The notes beneath the pieces were generated by a model, which saw only the letters and a list, made by a program, of their open reading frames with translations, had not been told where the DNA came from and made no database searches. From Ascidiimonas aurantiaca (GTDB lineage: Bacteria; Bacteroidota; Bacteroidia; Flavobacteriales; Flavobacteriaceae), in contig NZ_JBBEWR010000010.1 in NCBI RefSeq assembly GCF_037646345.1, positions 1 through 64,000 of the forward strand: a stretch of 64,000 nucleotides of DNA. Direction: 5' to 3'. The translations under genes and the position numbers were made by a program. Below are positions 15,139-24,496 of the stretch, piece after piece. The stretch's first letter is position 1. Every line of letters begins with the position of its first letter.

Positions 15139-16977
15139 TTATTCCATAACAGTAAACTCAATAAGAGAAGTATTATACACCCTGTGGGTTTGTTTTTTAA
15201 AATCTTCTTCTTTGGCTTTAAATATGTTTTCTACAAAGGTTTGCGGATTTCTGTCAATTAAAGGAAACCAGGTACTCTGTATCTGTATTTGTATTTTGTG
15301 ACCTTTTTTAAAAGTGTGGAAAACATCTTGTAACTTAATATTTACAGGCGTTATTTTTCCCGGTACAAAAGGCTCCGGCTTTTCAAAACTATTCCTGAAA
15401 CGTCCTCTCATCACTTCACTTCTTACCATCATATGGTAATTGCTCATTTTAAGATACTTTTGGGTTTCTTCATAATCGGGAGCATCAGGAGGGAACACAT
15501 CGATCACTTTTACGATCCAGTCTGCATCTGTTCCGGTTGTGGCTACCTGCAGTTTGGTCATTATTTCCCCGGCCATAGTTATGTCTTCTTCCAGTACAGG
15601 CGTTTCAAACACTAATACATCGGGTCTCCGCGCTGCAAAACGTTGATCATCTGTCATGTACTTACGGGGTGTGAATACCATTTTTACATCTTCTGAATAA
15701 GGTACCGGTTTCGCCGGATCGCTCACAAACTCCTGAAATGACAGTTCACGAGTAGCTACCTGACCCAAGCGCTGCCCTTGTTGAAGAGAATAGGTTTGTT
15801 TTTTGGTGTTTTCCGGAGGCCATTGTGCAAATTGTTTCCACTCATTTTTTCCGGTATCAAAAACATAGGCTTCCGGCAGGCCCGTATCCTCACTGGCATT
15901 ACCTTTCAGGAAATGATTAAAAAAACGGGTCTCTATATCTTCCTGATAAAACTTTGATATATCATCTCCAAAATATACATTACCAATAGCTTGCCTCTTT
16001 TTGGTTCTGGCCCAATCGCCATGACTCCACGGCCCCATAACCAGAGTATTGTAGTTTTTACTTCTGTTCTCAATACTCTTATACGTTTCAAGTGGCCCGT
16101 AAAGATCTTCTGCATCAAACCATCCCCCAACTACCATTACTGCGGGCTTGATGTTTTCCAGGTGCTGAATAATACCTCTGGATTTCCAGAATTCATCATA
16201 ATTAGGGTGATTTTTAAGTTGTTGCCAGAAAACATTGTCTTCTTTATAATATTGATCAAGATTACTCAAAGGCCCGGCATCCAGAAAAAACTGATATTGA
16301 TCTTTCGTGCCTAATTCCGGAAATTCATACCAGGATTGTGTTACCGGCTCGTTTTTCTCATAACCAAAAACGGCGGTAGCACGCCAATAACTTAACAAAT
16401 AGGCACCGTTGTGGTGGAAATCGTCAAAGAAAAAATCGCCTATACAGGCCTGAGGCGACACTGCTTTGAGTGCAGGGTGCGCATCTAACAATGAATAGGT
16501 AGCATAAAAACCGGGATATGAAATACCCCATACACCTACATTTCCATTGTTATTAGATACATTTTTTACGAGCCAGTCAATAGTATCATAGGTATCTGAA
16601 GCTTCATCTACCTCTTTACGCTTTTTACGCGGTATATATGCCCGCATATTATCATAAACCCCTTCACTGTTCCAGCGCCCTCTAACATCCTGATAGACTA
16701 TGATATTTCCTTCTTTCATAAGTGTACTGTTAGGACCTATTTGGGAACGAAAAGCATCCGGGCCATAGGGGCGGCTGCTGTAAGGAGTACGCTGTAAAAG
16801 TATAGGGTATTCTCGTGAGGTATCTTTAGGACTGTAAATAGTGGTGTGTAGCCTAATACCATCTCTCATGGTAATAGAAACTTCTTTTTTAGTATAATGG
16901 TCTTGAACATTATAATCTGCCTGAGCATATACGAAAACCACACAAAAAAAAGAAAAGAGTGTAAAGATCTTTCTCAT
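15139..16977 (-). CDS. Secreted CocE/NonD-family hydrolase (X-Pro dipeptidyl-peptidase S15 type)
   Basis: A 612-aa protein with a Sec signal peptide (cleavage after YAQA). The alpha/beta-hydrolase domain has the nucleophile elbow GISYPG (Ser153), with the acid in the DAEDLYGP region and the His in GPWSHGDWA. The C-terminal jelly-roll (about 390-610, EFVSDPAKPVPY ... IQIQSTWFPLIDRNP) is typical of the glutaryl-7-ACA acylase/cocaine esterase family. It cleaves ester or amide bonds; the natural substrate may be peptide or acyl groups. It is transcribed alone. Confidence 0.88.
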   Translation of the reverse strand: MRKIFTLFSFFCVVFVYAQADYNVQDHYTKKEVSITMRDGIRLHTTIYSPKDTSREYPILLQRTPYSSRPYGPDAFRSQIGPNSTLMKEGNIIVYQDVRGRWNSEGVYDNMRAYIPRKKRKEVDEASDTYDTIDWLVKNVSNNNGNVGVWGISYPGFYATYSLLDAHPALKAVSPQACIGDFFFDDFHHNGAYLLSYWRATAVFGYEKNEPVTQSWYEFPELGTKDQYQFFLDAGPLSNLDQYYKEDNVFWQQLKNHPNYDEFWKSRGIIQHLENIKPAVMVVGGWFDAEDLYGPLETYKSIENRSKNYNTLVMGPWSHGDWARTKKRQAIGNVYFGDDISKFYQEDIETRFFNHFLKGNASEDTGLPEAYVFDTGKNEWKQFAQWPPENTKKQTYSLQQGQRLGQVATRELSFQEFVSDPAKPVPYSEDVKMVFTPRKYMTDDQRFAARRPDVLVFETPVLEEDITMAGEIMTKLQVATTGTDADWIVKVIDVFPPDAPDYEETQKYLKMSNYHMMVRSEVMRGRFRNSFEKPEPFVPGKITPVNIKLQDVFHTFKKGHKIQIQIQSTWFPLIDRNPQTFVENIFKAKEEDFKKQTHRVYNTSLIEFTVME

Positions 16978-17053
16978 AATTAAAATTTGAATTAGTGCTC
17001 TAAATATAGTGTTTACCTGTGGATAGGCCGTTAGTTTTAAAAATTACTTAACA

Positions 17054-19036
17054 CTATTTTAAGAAAACTGATGCGCGAGCCATTTGAAAATTATCGAGTC
17101 CTGTTTCCAACCATTTAACATATGTTTGTTTATCGGTATATTGTTCAGGAGTATTTAGAAGTCGAAGCTCCGGACTTAATAAGACATAATACGGCTGTGA
17201 AGCGGTTTGAAAGTTCAACGCCTGAAAAGTAGCCCATTTATCACCAATAGTCTCTATGGTTTTTATTCTGCCGTTGGGCAATTTAAAATTAAATTGTTTT
17301 TCTTCTTCAAGTGGTTTCCGGTCATCTACATACAATGAAATAAGCACAAACTTTTCTTTGAGAAGGTTATAGACCTTAGGGTCGCTCCATACGTTCTCTT
17401 CCATTTTTCTACAGTTTACACAGGCCCAGCCTGTGAAATCTAATATTATGGGTTTATTTTGAACACGAGCTGCTTCGAGGCCTTTTTCAAAATCTTTGTA
17501 ACAATCCAATCCTAAAGGGCAGTCACTTTCCTGTTCAAAAACACTATAAAATTCTGGAGGAGGAAAACCACTGAGTAAACGTAGAGAGCTTACTTTGGTA
17601 AGGCCGGCAACCAGATACACTACAAAGACCACGGTTACCAGGGCCATGATCACTCGTCCTTTGCTGAGTTTACTTTTAGGACCGTCGTGCGGGAACCGGA
17701 TCTTACCAAACAGATACAGGGCCATAAAGATGAATATGACTACCCAGAGGCCTATAAACACCTCATGTTTCAGCAATCCCCAGTGCGAAACCAGATCGGC
17801 ATTGGAGAGAAATTTAAACGCAAGGGCCAGTTCCAGAAAACCTAATACTACTTTTACTGTATTAAGCCATCCTCCTGATTTTGGAAGGTTATTGAGCCAG
17901 TTTGGGAACAATGCAAACAGGGCGAACGGAAGTGCCAGTGCTAAACCAAAACCGGTCATACCCATTGAAAGGTTGGCAGCAACATCACCCTGAGAGAGTG
18001 CCGTGCTCCCTAACAACCCTCCTAAAATGGGCCCTGTGCATGAGAACGAAACAATAGCCAGTGTTATTGCCATAAAAAAGATACCTAAAAAACCTCCCAC
18101 ATTGGAAGCCGAATCCATTTTATTTCCCCATGACGTTGGCAAGGTAAGCTCGTAATACCCAAAAAAGGAAAAGGCAAAAAACACAAAAATGACAAAGAAA
18201 AAAATGTTCATCCACACATTGGTGGAAATATTATTCAGTATTTCGGGTTGAATACTATCCAGAAAATGAAACGGAAGACTTAAGAGAAAATAGATTAATA
18301 CAATAAAAGAACCATATAAAGCAGCGTTGCGTATTCCTTTGGTACGGTTGGCATTTTGTTTGGTAAAGAATGATACGGTAAGAGGTATCATGGGAAAAAC
18401 ACAGGGCGTTAATAAAGCCAGGAGCCCTCCTAAAAACCCAAGGGCAAAGATCCCGAGCATCCCACCGCTGTTAGTGGTGTTTACCTGGGTGCTCGATAAT
18501 AACTCTGTATTTTGAAGGGGGAGCTTGAGACCCGCTGCCAATTGCTCGCTTTTTTCATCTACGGTTTTGTCAGAAATCGCAACTGCATCCCCTTCTAAAT
18601 TAAAGGCAAAATCGTAATCATTAAAAATACATAGCTCATCATCACAGGCCTGATATTCAACAAATGCCTTTATCACATTTACTGAAGGGTCCAGCAGTTT
18701 TATGCGTTGGGTAAAGGTGGCCTGTATATCAAAAAAAGAAAGTTCAATTTCAAAAACATTGTCATATTTGGTAATGGGTGTACTTTCTACCACCCCTCCT
18801 ATCAGCTCTAATTTGCCATCACTGGTATCAAAAGTAAACTGAGTGGGAATGGGGCCCATATCTGGCGGCTCTTGTATGGAGTACAAGTGCCATCCTTCTT
18901 TTATTGATGCGGTAATAATGACATCATATTCTTTTTCAGATATTTTCTTAACTGAGGTACTCCAGGATACCGGATCTTGCTGAGACCATGCAACTATGCT
19001 AAAAAACGTAAAAAGGAACCCTATGATTTTTTTCAT
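17054..19036 (-). CDS. dsbD: Thiol:disulfide interchange protein DsbD
   Basis: A 660-aa inner-membrane electron carrier that passes reductant from cytosolic thioredoxin to periplasmic proteins. It has a signal peptide, an N-terminal periplasmic Ig-like domain (about 25-150), a central membrane domain with eight or so helices and the redox cysteines in LLTPCVFPM and FSCTGP, then a C-terminal thioredoxin domain with CVNC (Cys539 and Cys542). Its ATG overlaps the stop of tilS by 4 bp. It could supply electrons to exported thioredoxins such as the TlpA-like protein at 57756. Confidence 0.92.
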   Translation of the reverse strand: MKKIIGFLFTFFSIVAWSQQDPVSWSTSVKKISEKEYDVIITASIKEGWHLYSIQEPPDMGPIPTQFTFDTSDGKLELIGGVVESTPITKYDNVFEIELSFFDIQATFTQRIKLLDPSVNVIKAFVEYQACDDELCIFNDYDFAFNLEGDAVAISDKTVDEKSEQLAAGLKLPLQNTELLSSTQVNTTNSGGMLGIFALGFLGGLLALLTPCVFPMIPLTVSFFTKQNANRTKGIRNAALYGSFIVLIYFLLSLPFHFLDSIQPEILNNISTNVWMNIFFFVIFVFFAFSFFGYYELTLPTSWGNKMDSASNVGGFLGIFFMAITLAIVSFSCTGPILGGLLGSTALSQGDVAANLSMGMTGFGLALALPFALFALFPNWLNNLPKSGGWLNTVKVVLGFLELALAFKFLSNADLVSHWGLLKHEVFIGLWVVIFIFMALYLFGKIRFPHDGPKSKLSKGRVIMALVTVVFVVYLVAGLTKVSSLRLLSGFPPPEFYSVFEQESDCPLGLDCYKDFEKGLEAARVQNKPIILDFTGWACVNCRKMEENVWSDPKVYNLLKEKFVLISLYVDDRKPLEEEKQFNFKLPNGRIKTIETIGDKWATFQALNFQTASQPYYVLLSPELRLLNTPEQYTDKQTYVKWLETGLDNFQMARASVFLK

Positions 19037-20340
19037 TTTTGCAATTGTATTTTGAGTATTTCCCTGGTTTCTTCAGTAATCCGAAATCGGTTATCTGCTC
19101 TTCTGCCAATTACCCACACAATGTCTTCTCCTGAACATAATAACCATTGTTTTTCCTTTGCAGGAAGGCTTAATTTTTCGTCTTTAAAAAACTTGCTAAG
19201 TTTCTTTTTTCCAGACATCCCGAAAGGGTAAAAATAGTCAGCTATTTGCCATTTCCTTACTACAAGCGGAAAATTTAACTTTTCTTTATCAACATAAATA
19301 ATATCCCTGCTTTCGTTCTGAAGTTCTTTTACCGGCTTTAAAGTTATATTGATAGGTGCTGAAATGACCTTATCATTTTCCTGTATTAAATACTCTTGTT
19401 TATACTCATGGATCTCCAGGGCTTCTATCAATACAAAATCACGGTCTTTAACCATACGGTGTGTAGCAGAGAACACTTGTTTACCGCTTTGCGCATCAAG
19501 AAGATGGAAGACGTCTTTCCACTGTGTAAAGCCAAAGTCTTTAAAAAGTTCATATAAAAATGCTTCTCTGGGTTTTAATTTTCTGAGAGATGCCACCGGT
19601 ACTTTGATCATACCTTCTTCTTTATGAAAAAGTACTGATCTGAACTCACTGATGTATAATTTAAGTATATCGGCACTCCCTCTTAAATAGCTTTGCGTTG
19701 TTTTGAAGTTTTCCAGAAATGAGGGTGCCAGCTCTTTAAGTCTGGGAACTACTTCATGCCGGATTTGGTTCCTTAAATATTTGGTTTCTTTATTACTGCC
19801 ATCTTCCCTCCATGCTAATTTATGCTTTTGGGCATACGCCTCTATCTCTTTTTTGGAAAACGGCAACAAAGGACGCCGTATGCTCTCATTTCGGGCGGGT
19901 ATGCCTGCCAGGCCCTCAAGCCCGGTACCGCGTGAAAGATTAATAAGAAACGTTTCCAGGTTATCATCGAGATGGTGCGCGGTAAGGAGTAAGTCATAGC
20001 CCTGTTCTGTCAACAGCTCTTGAAACCAATGGTAGCGAAGTTCGCGAGCAGCCATCTGAACTGACATTGACGCATGTACTGCTGCTTTGGTATCAAAACG
20101 TTTTACATGCAACGGTACCTGTAGGATCTCTCCCAACCTGCGAACAAAAGCTTCGTCATCATTGCTTTCCGATCCTCTTAATCGAAAGTTACAATGCGCT
20201 ATGGAAAAACTGAGATCTGCCTGTTTACACAAATGTGCAAGTACCACACTATCTAACCCTCCGCTTACCGCTAACAGTAGTTTTGAAGTGATGATCTCCG
20301 GAAAGTGCTGTTCTATATGATCTATGAAATGTTGTTGCAT
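19033..20340 (-). CDS. tilS: tRNA(Ile)-lysidine synthase
   Basis: A 435-aa enzyme that converts C34 of tRNA-Ile(CAU) to lysidine with ATP and lysine. The N-terminal PP-loop motif SGGLDS is at residues 26-31, followed by the NFRLRG motif and TAHHLDDNLETFLINLSRGTG, which are diagnostic. The C-terminal TilS domain contains FYPFGMSGKKKLSKFFKDEK. Essential in most bacteria. It overlaps both neighbours (19 bp with the lipase gene, 4 bp with dsbD), so the three are co-translated. Confidence 0.93.
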   Translation of the reverse strand: MQQHFIDHIEQHFPEIITSKLLLAVSGGLDSVVLAHLCKQADLSFSIAHCNFRLRGSESNDDEAFVRRLGEILQVPLHVKRFDTKAAVHASMSVQMAARELRYHWFQELLTEQGYDLLLTAHHLDDNLETFLINLSRGTGLEGLAGIPARNESIRRPLLPFSKKEIEAYAQKHKLAWREDGSNKETKYLRNQIRHEVVPRLKELAPSFLENFKTTQSYLRGSADILKLYISEFRSVLFHKEEGMIKVPVASLRKLKPREAFLYELFKDFGFTQWKDVFHLLDAQSGKQVFSATHRMVKDRDFVLIEALEIHEYKQEYLIQENDKVISAPINITLKPVKELQNESRDIIYVDKEKLNFPLVVRKWQIADYFYPFGMSGKKKLSKFFKDEKLSLPAKEKQWLLCSGEDIVWVIGRRADNRFRITEETREILKIQLQK

Positions 20341-21158
20341 TGGGTAAGTATCCAGTTTAGTACAGTATCAAGAACGTTTTCTTTCTCCAAATCATTATGC
20401 AGTTCATGAAATCCGTTTTCGAAAAGTGCCATTGTAACCTTTGGCGATGCCGATGCGAATGCTTTAGTGGCTTTGTGATCTATGATCCGGTCTTGGGTAC
20501 CGTGAATTGCCAGTACGGGTACTTCCAGTAAATGAGCATTATGTAATGCCCATTCTCCTGCCTCCATAACCGGAAACGAAAAATTAGGGCTCACTCTGTT
20601 ATGAACCAGTGGATCGTTTATATATTTATTTATTTCTTTGGGATCTCTGGACAACGCATTGGTATCCAGATCTAATGGCATGGTGATACCCGGTAATATA
20701 TTTTTTAGTATTTTTCCTATAGAAATTTTCCAGGAAGGCGGTTGAAAGGCCAGTCTGAAAAACGGACTGGATAGTATGGCTCCTTTTACCGGAGGTGTTC
20801 TTTTTAAAAGGTAGTTAGCTACCACATTACCTCCCATACTATGACCATATAAAAATACGGGTAACTCAGGATAGACATCCCTCGCTTTTTGGAAAACGGT
20901 ATCCACACTTTGTATTAGAGCATCATAATGAGGGCAGTGTCCTCGTTTTCCTTCGGTTTTTCCATGCCCAAAATGGTCAAATGCTATAACAGATGTGTCT
21001 GCGCTTAACAGCCTGGGAACTACATAAGAGGCATATCTGCCGGAATGTTCTCCCATTCCGTGAACCAGGATCACTACTCTTTTAGGTGTATTCCCAAACC
21101 AGTGAATACCATGAAAGCAGGTATTTTCAAGAATAAAAGTAAAAGCCTCCTGTTGCAT
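20322..21158 (-). CDS. Alpha/beta hydrolase, monoacylglycerol-lipase type
   Basis: A 278-aa cytosolic serine hydrolase (Hydrolase_4 family). The oxyanion segment is VHGMGEHSGRY, the nucleophile elbow is GHSMGG (Ser at about residue 101), the acid lies in HGTQDRIIDH and the His in GFHELHNDLEKE near the C-terminus. The family releases fatty acid from monoacylglycerol or lysophospholipid. Starts at ATG 21158. Its gene overlaps tilS by 19 bp. Confidence 0.85.
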   Translation of the reverse strand: MQQEAFTFILENTCFHGIHWFGNTPKRVVILVHGMGEHSGRYASYVVPRLLSADTSVIAFDHFGHGKTEGKRGHCPHYDALIQSVDTVFQKARDVYPELPVFLYGHSMGGNVVANYLLKRTPPVKGAILSSPFFRLAFQPPSWKISIGKILKNILPGITMPLDLDTNALSRDPKEINKYINDPLVHNRVSPNFSFPVMEAGEWALHNAHLLEVPVLAIHGTQDRIIDHKATKAFASASPKVTMALFENGFHELHNDLEKENVLDTVLNWILTQCNNIS

Positions 21159-21237
21159 ATCACAAAGATACTATAGAATTTCCATGAAAAATATTCCTTG
21201 AAAATACATTGTTTTTTCTTTAACAAAGTTGTAACAG

Positions 21238-22533
21238 CTATGATTCCAGTACTTCTTTCATAGCCCGGGCTTTTACCAAACACTCTTCATATTCCTTTTC
21301 AGGAAGGGAAAGCGCGGTAATAGCACTCCCTACCGAAAAAGATACATATTGCTTTTCATGGTTGTAAAGAATACTTCGTATAACTACGTTAAAATCAAAA
21401 TTGTTATCGGGTGTAAAATATCCCACCGCACCACTATACAGGCTTCTTTTGGTTACTTCTAACTCTTCAATAAGCTTCATTGCCGATATTTTGGGGGCTC
21501 CGGTCATGCTGCCCATAGGAAATGTGGTTTTTAACAGTTTTGATAAGGGTAAAGACTGGTTTACACGAGAAGTTACGGTAGATATCATTTGATGTACCTG
21601 TTTAAAGGTATATACCTTACAAAGTTCTTCTACCTTAACGCTCCCTTTACCGGCTGTTCGGGAAAGGTCATTGCGAACCAGATCAGTGATCATTATATTT
21701 TCTGATCGTTCTTTAGGGTCTTGTGCAAGCGTATCTTTAAGAAGTTTATCTTCAGTAGGGTCTGCAGAGCGGGCTGCCGTACCTTTTATAGGTTGTGAAA
21801 CTACCCTGTTCCCTTCTTTTTTTAGATACCGCTCCGGTGATGCCGAGAGCAAATACAAATGTCCCAGTTTTAGGTACGTGGCAAACGGCGGGGTCGATAT
21901 ACTATTAAGATGTAAAAAGGTTTCCAAAGCATCTATCGTTGTATCTTCGGAATAAAATTCCTGACAAAAATTGGCTTCGTAAATATCTCCTCTGTAAATA
22001 TGCTTTAGAAGCTCCCGAACCTTTTGCAGGTATTGATCTTTATGAAGTCGTCGTTTTATTATAACTCCGTTGTTTTTACGGGCACTCTCTTTTATTGTCG
22101 GGATATTTTGTATTTCCTCAAGATCTGAATCCATTTCATCTTCCACCATTCGCAAATACTGTAACTCCAGTTCTTTACCACGAAGTATAAACAGTTTCCT
22201 GGGCTGAAAGAAATACAGGTCTGGAAAATCAAGGCCGTCATAATTGGCAGAAGAAAGGGGTTCGGTATCGTTTTTAAGGTCATATGACAGGTATCCGAAC
22301 AGCCAGTCTTTTGTGGTTTGCTGATATTCACTTAATTTATTAAATGCATTTTCACTATCGGTTTTTATAGCCGTAAATGCATCTACTGCCAATACGGCAT
22401 CAAAGCTGCTGTACTGCTCTGTATAATCATTTGAATCCAGCCACAATACTTCCTCATGTTTCCGGGCCCAGTACAATAACCGGTGTTTTAACCCTTCTGT
22501 ATCAAAAACAGGGAATCGTCTCGAAATACGCAA
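21238..22533 (-). CDS. pabB: Aminodeoxychorismate synthase component I
   Basis: A 431-aa chorismate-binding enzyme. It forms 4-amino-4-deoxychorismate for folate synthesis, normally with a PabA amidotransferase. The chorismate-binding domain (about 165-425) carries PIKGTAAR, RSENIMITDLVRNDLSR, and TTFPMGSMTGAPK. The PIKGT Lys is the residue that attacks C2 in the PabB branch and argues against anthranilate synthase TrpE. The N-terminal half is the shorter, less conserved TrpE/PabB N domain. Its start lies 2 bp after the end of the flavoprotein gene at 22536. Confidence 0.88.
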   Translation of the reverse strand: MRISRRFPVFDTEGLKHRLLYWARKHEEVLWLDSNDYTEQYSSFDAVLAVDAFTAIKTDSENAFNKLSEYQQTTKDWLFGYLSYDLKNDTEPLSSANYDGLDFPDLYFFQPRKLFILRGKELELQYLRMVEDEMDSDLEEIQNIPTIKESARKNNGVIIKRRLHKDQYLQKVRELLKHIYRGDIYEANFCQEFYSEDTTIDALETFLHLNSISTPPFATYLKLGHLYLLSASPERYLKKEGNRVVSQPIKGTAARSADPTEDKLLKDTLAQDPKERSENIMITDLVRNDLSRTAGKGSVKVEELCKVYTFKQVHQMISTVTSRVNQSLPLSKLLKTTFPMGSMTGAPKISAMKLIEELEVTKRSLYSGAVGYFTPDNNFDFNVVIRSILYNHEKQYVSFSVGSAITALSLPEKEYEECLVKARAMKEVLES

Positions 22534-22535
22534 AT

Positions 22536-23078
22536 TCAGGATGAAATTTTTGAAACAAATAAAGCAAGGGCCTCATTAAAAAGCTGTTCGTATTCTTCAT
22601 TCACAATACGACTCTCTTCTGATGAAAAATTATGATTAAAAGAAGGTAATGAAAAAGTGCTCACTACTTCTCCTCCTGCATTCTCTAGTAAATGAGCAGC
22701 TATATCTCTGGATTTCTCAGCACCGCCCTTTCCGGGAGAAGTACTCATAAGAAATATTTTCTTGCCTTCCAGAAAATATCGGTCAAACCGCGACAACCAG
22801 TCGATAAGGTTCTTAAAATACGCCGAAGGGGTGTGATTATGCTCATTAACCGATATGATAAACGCTTTGGCTTTCTTAAAATCTCCATGCAATTCTACCA
22901 GTGAATTGGAAAACCCTTTTTGTTTTTCCAGATCCTGACTGTACAAAGGGAAAGGATAGTTTATCATGTTAAGGATTTGTATCTCTGCTTCATGTATCTG
23001 TTGACTTGCGTACTTAACCAAACGGAAGTTAATGGAAGTGGAGGAGTTGCTTCCCGCAAACGCTACAATGTTATCCAT
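22536..23078 (-). CDS. NADPH-dependent FMN reductase family protein
   Basis: A 180-aa flavodoxin-like protein. The FMN phosphate loop is FAGSNSSTSINFRLVKYA (residues 7-24), with SVNEHNHTPSAYFKNLIDWLSR as the second FMN contact and LMSTSPGKGGA as the third. It reduces FMN, quinones or similar small acceptors with NAD(P)H. First gene of the pabB-lipase-tilS-dsbD run, which has short gaps or overlaps throughout and is probably one operon. Confidence 0.85.
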   Translation of the reverse strand: MDNIVAFAGSNSSTSINFRLVKYASQQIHEAEIQILNMINYPFPLYSQDLEKQKGFSNSLVELHGDFKKAKAFIISVNEHNHTPSAYFKNLIDWLSRFDRYFLEGKKIFLMSTSPGKGGAEKSRDIAAHLLENAGGEVVSTFSLPSFNHNFSSEESRIVNEEYEQLFNEALALFVSKISS

Positions 23079-23183
23079 AGATCTTTACTGATTTTCTCTG
23101 TTAAATTAAGGTGAATAAAATCTTTTTTCAAAGATAACCCGTATGTATTTAAGATCAACTATGTAAAATATCACAAATTTATC

Positions 23184-23191
23184 TACTTTTG
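23184..23191 (+). promoter_or_regulatory. Promoter -7 element of the acyltransferase gene
   Basis: TACTTTTG fits TAnnTTTG and lies 49 bp before the ATG at 23241. A -33 box is not clear. Confidence 0.45.
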
Positions 23192-23240
23192 CAGCAGTTT
23201 AAAAATCAGCCACATATACCCATAAAAACAACATAAACTT

Positions 23241-24413
23241 GTGAAACCAAATCAGGAAAGATTGTATTTTATAGATGTCATGAGAGCCTGGGCTATTCTC
23301 ATGATGCTTCAGGGTCATTTTGTAGATGGCCTGCTGGATCCGGTTTTTCGTGATGATAGTAATATGTTGTACTCCACCTGGAAGTTTTTCCGCGGAATTA
23401 CGGCTCCTGTATTTTTTACGGTTTCCGGCTTTATTTTTACATACTTATTAATACGCGAGGAAAAAAACATCTCGCTTTCCATAAATCCCAGAATACGAAA
23501 GGGGTTTAAAAGAGGGCTCATGCTAATAGGAATTGGCTATTTATTACGATTAAATCTTTTTGGGCTTTTTAGCGGAGTGCTTTACGACAGCTTTTTTATG
23601 ATAGATGTGCTTCAATGTATTGGACTTTCTATCATTTTCCTGACCGGTATCTATATGTATAGCCGTCAAAAAAGACCTAACCTGCTCCCCACCCTGCTGG
23701 CTGTTTCGGCTTTGGGTATTTTTTTATTCGAGCCTGCCTATAAAAGCCTGACATTTTCTTTTTTACCCGATATGATCGCCAATTACTTCACCAAAGTAAA
23801 TGGCTCTGTTTTTACTATTTTTCCCTGGTTTGGCTATGCTGCTATTGGCGGGTTCATGGCAGTGATCTTTAGAAGAAGCCTTACCACCAGGCATCTATAC
23901 ACCAAAGCCATTATAGGGTGTTCTGCTGCCGGGATTATGCTTACCTTCTTTTCCTCTCTATTTTTCTTATATCTGTTTAAAATTACCCAGTTACAACTTT
24001 TTGCAGATATTTTCAATAATAATTACCTGTTCATACGGTTAGGTAACGTACTTATTGTTTTTGCCGTTTTTATGATCCTTCGGAATCTGATAACTTCCAA
24101 ACTTACGTTAGATATTGGCAAAAGCACTCTCTATATTTACGTAATCCATTTTGTTGTTTTATACGGCAGCTTTACCGGCCTGGGGCTTTATAAATTCTTT
24201 CACCATTCTGTAAACCCCTGGGTTACCGTTATTGGCGCCTTATTGTTTATGATAGTAGTTACCTATTTATCCTTACAATACGGCCGTAATAAAGTCTTTA
24301 TTCTTTCTCAGATATCTACCTGGTCAAAACAAGCCGGTATCTCTACCGTAAACTCCATGAGAGGGCTTCCTGTTCTGTTCCTGCGTTTAAAGGAGAGAAT
24401 ACAAAACCGCTAA
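23241..24413 (+). CDS. Membrane acyltransferase (HGSNAT/YeiB-like)
   Basis: A 390-aa integral membrane protein with about ten helices. The N-terminal RLYFIDVMRAWAILMMLQGHF motif is the signature of the heparan-alpha-glucosaminide N-acetyltransferase catalytic family and related YeiB proteins, in which a His and Asp in the first helices take part in acyl transfer. The C-terminus is cytosolic and basic. The likely role is to acylate a cell-envelope sugar using acetyl-CoA across the inner membrane. Substrate unknown. Confidence 0.75.
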   Translation: MKPNQERLYFIDVMRAWAILMMLQGHFVDGLLDPVFRDDSNMLYSTWKFFRGITAPVFFTVSGFIFTYLLIREEKNISLSINPRIRKGFKRGLMLIGIGYLLRLNLFGLFSGVLYDSFFMIDVLQCIGLSIIFLTGIYMYSRQKRPNLLPTLLAVSALGIFLFEPAYKSLTFSFLPDMIANYFTKVNGSVFTIFPWFGYAAIGGFMAVIFRRSLTTRHLYTKAIIGCSAAGIMLTFFSSLFFLYLFKITQLQLFADIFNNNYLFIRLGNVLIVFAVFMILRNLITSKLTLDIGKSTLYIYVIHFVVLYGSFTGLGLYKFFHHSVNPWVTVIGALLFMIVVTYLSLQYGRNKVFILSQISTWSKQAGISTVNSMRGLPVLFLRLKERIQNR

Positions 24414-24496
24414 ATACCTTTAAAACAAAATACCGGTTTACAATTGTTATTACTATTAATGCGTACTTTCGTTATTAAGAAAGATTGATTTTTGAA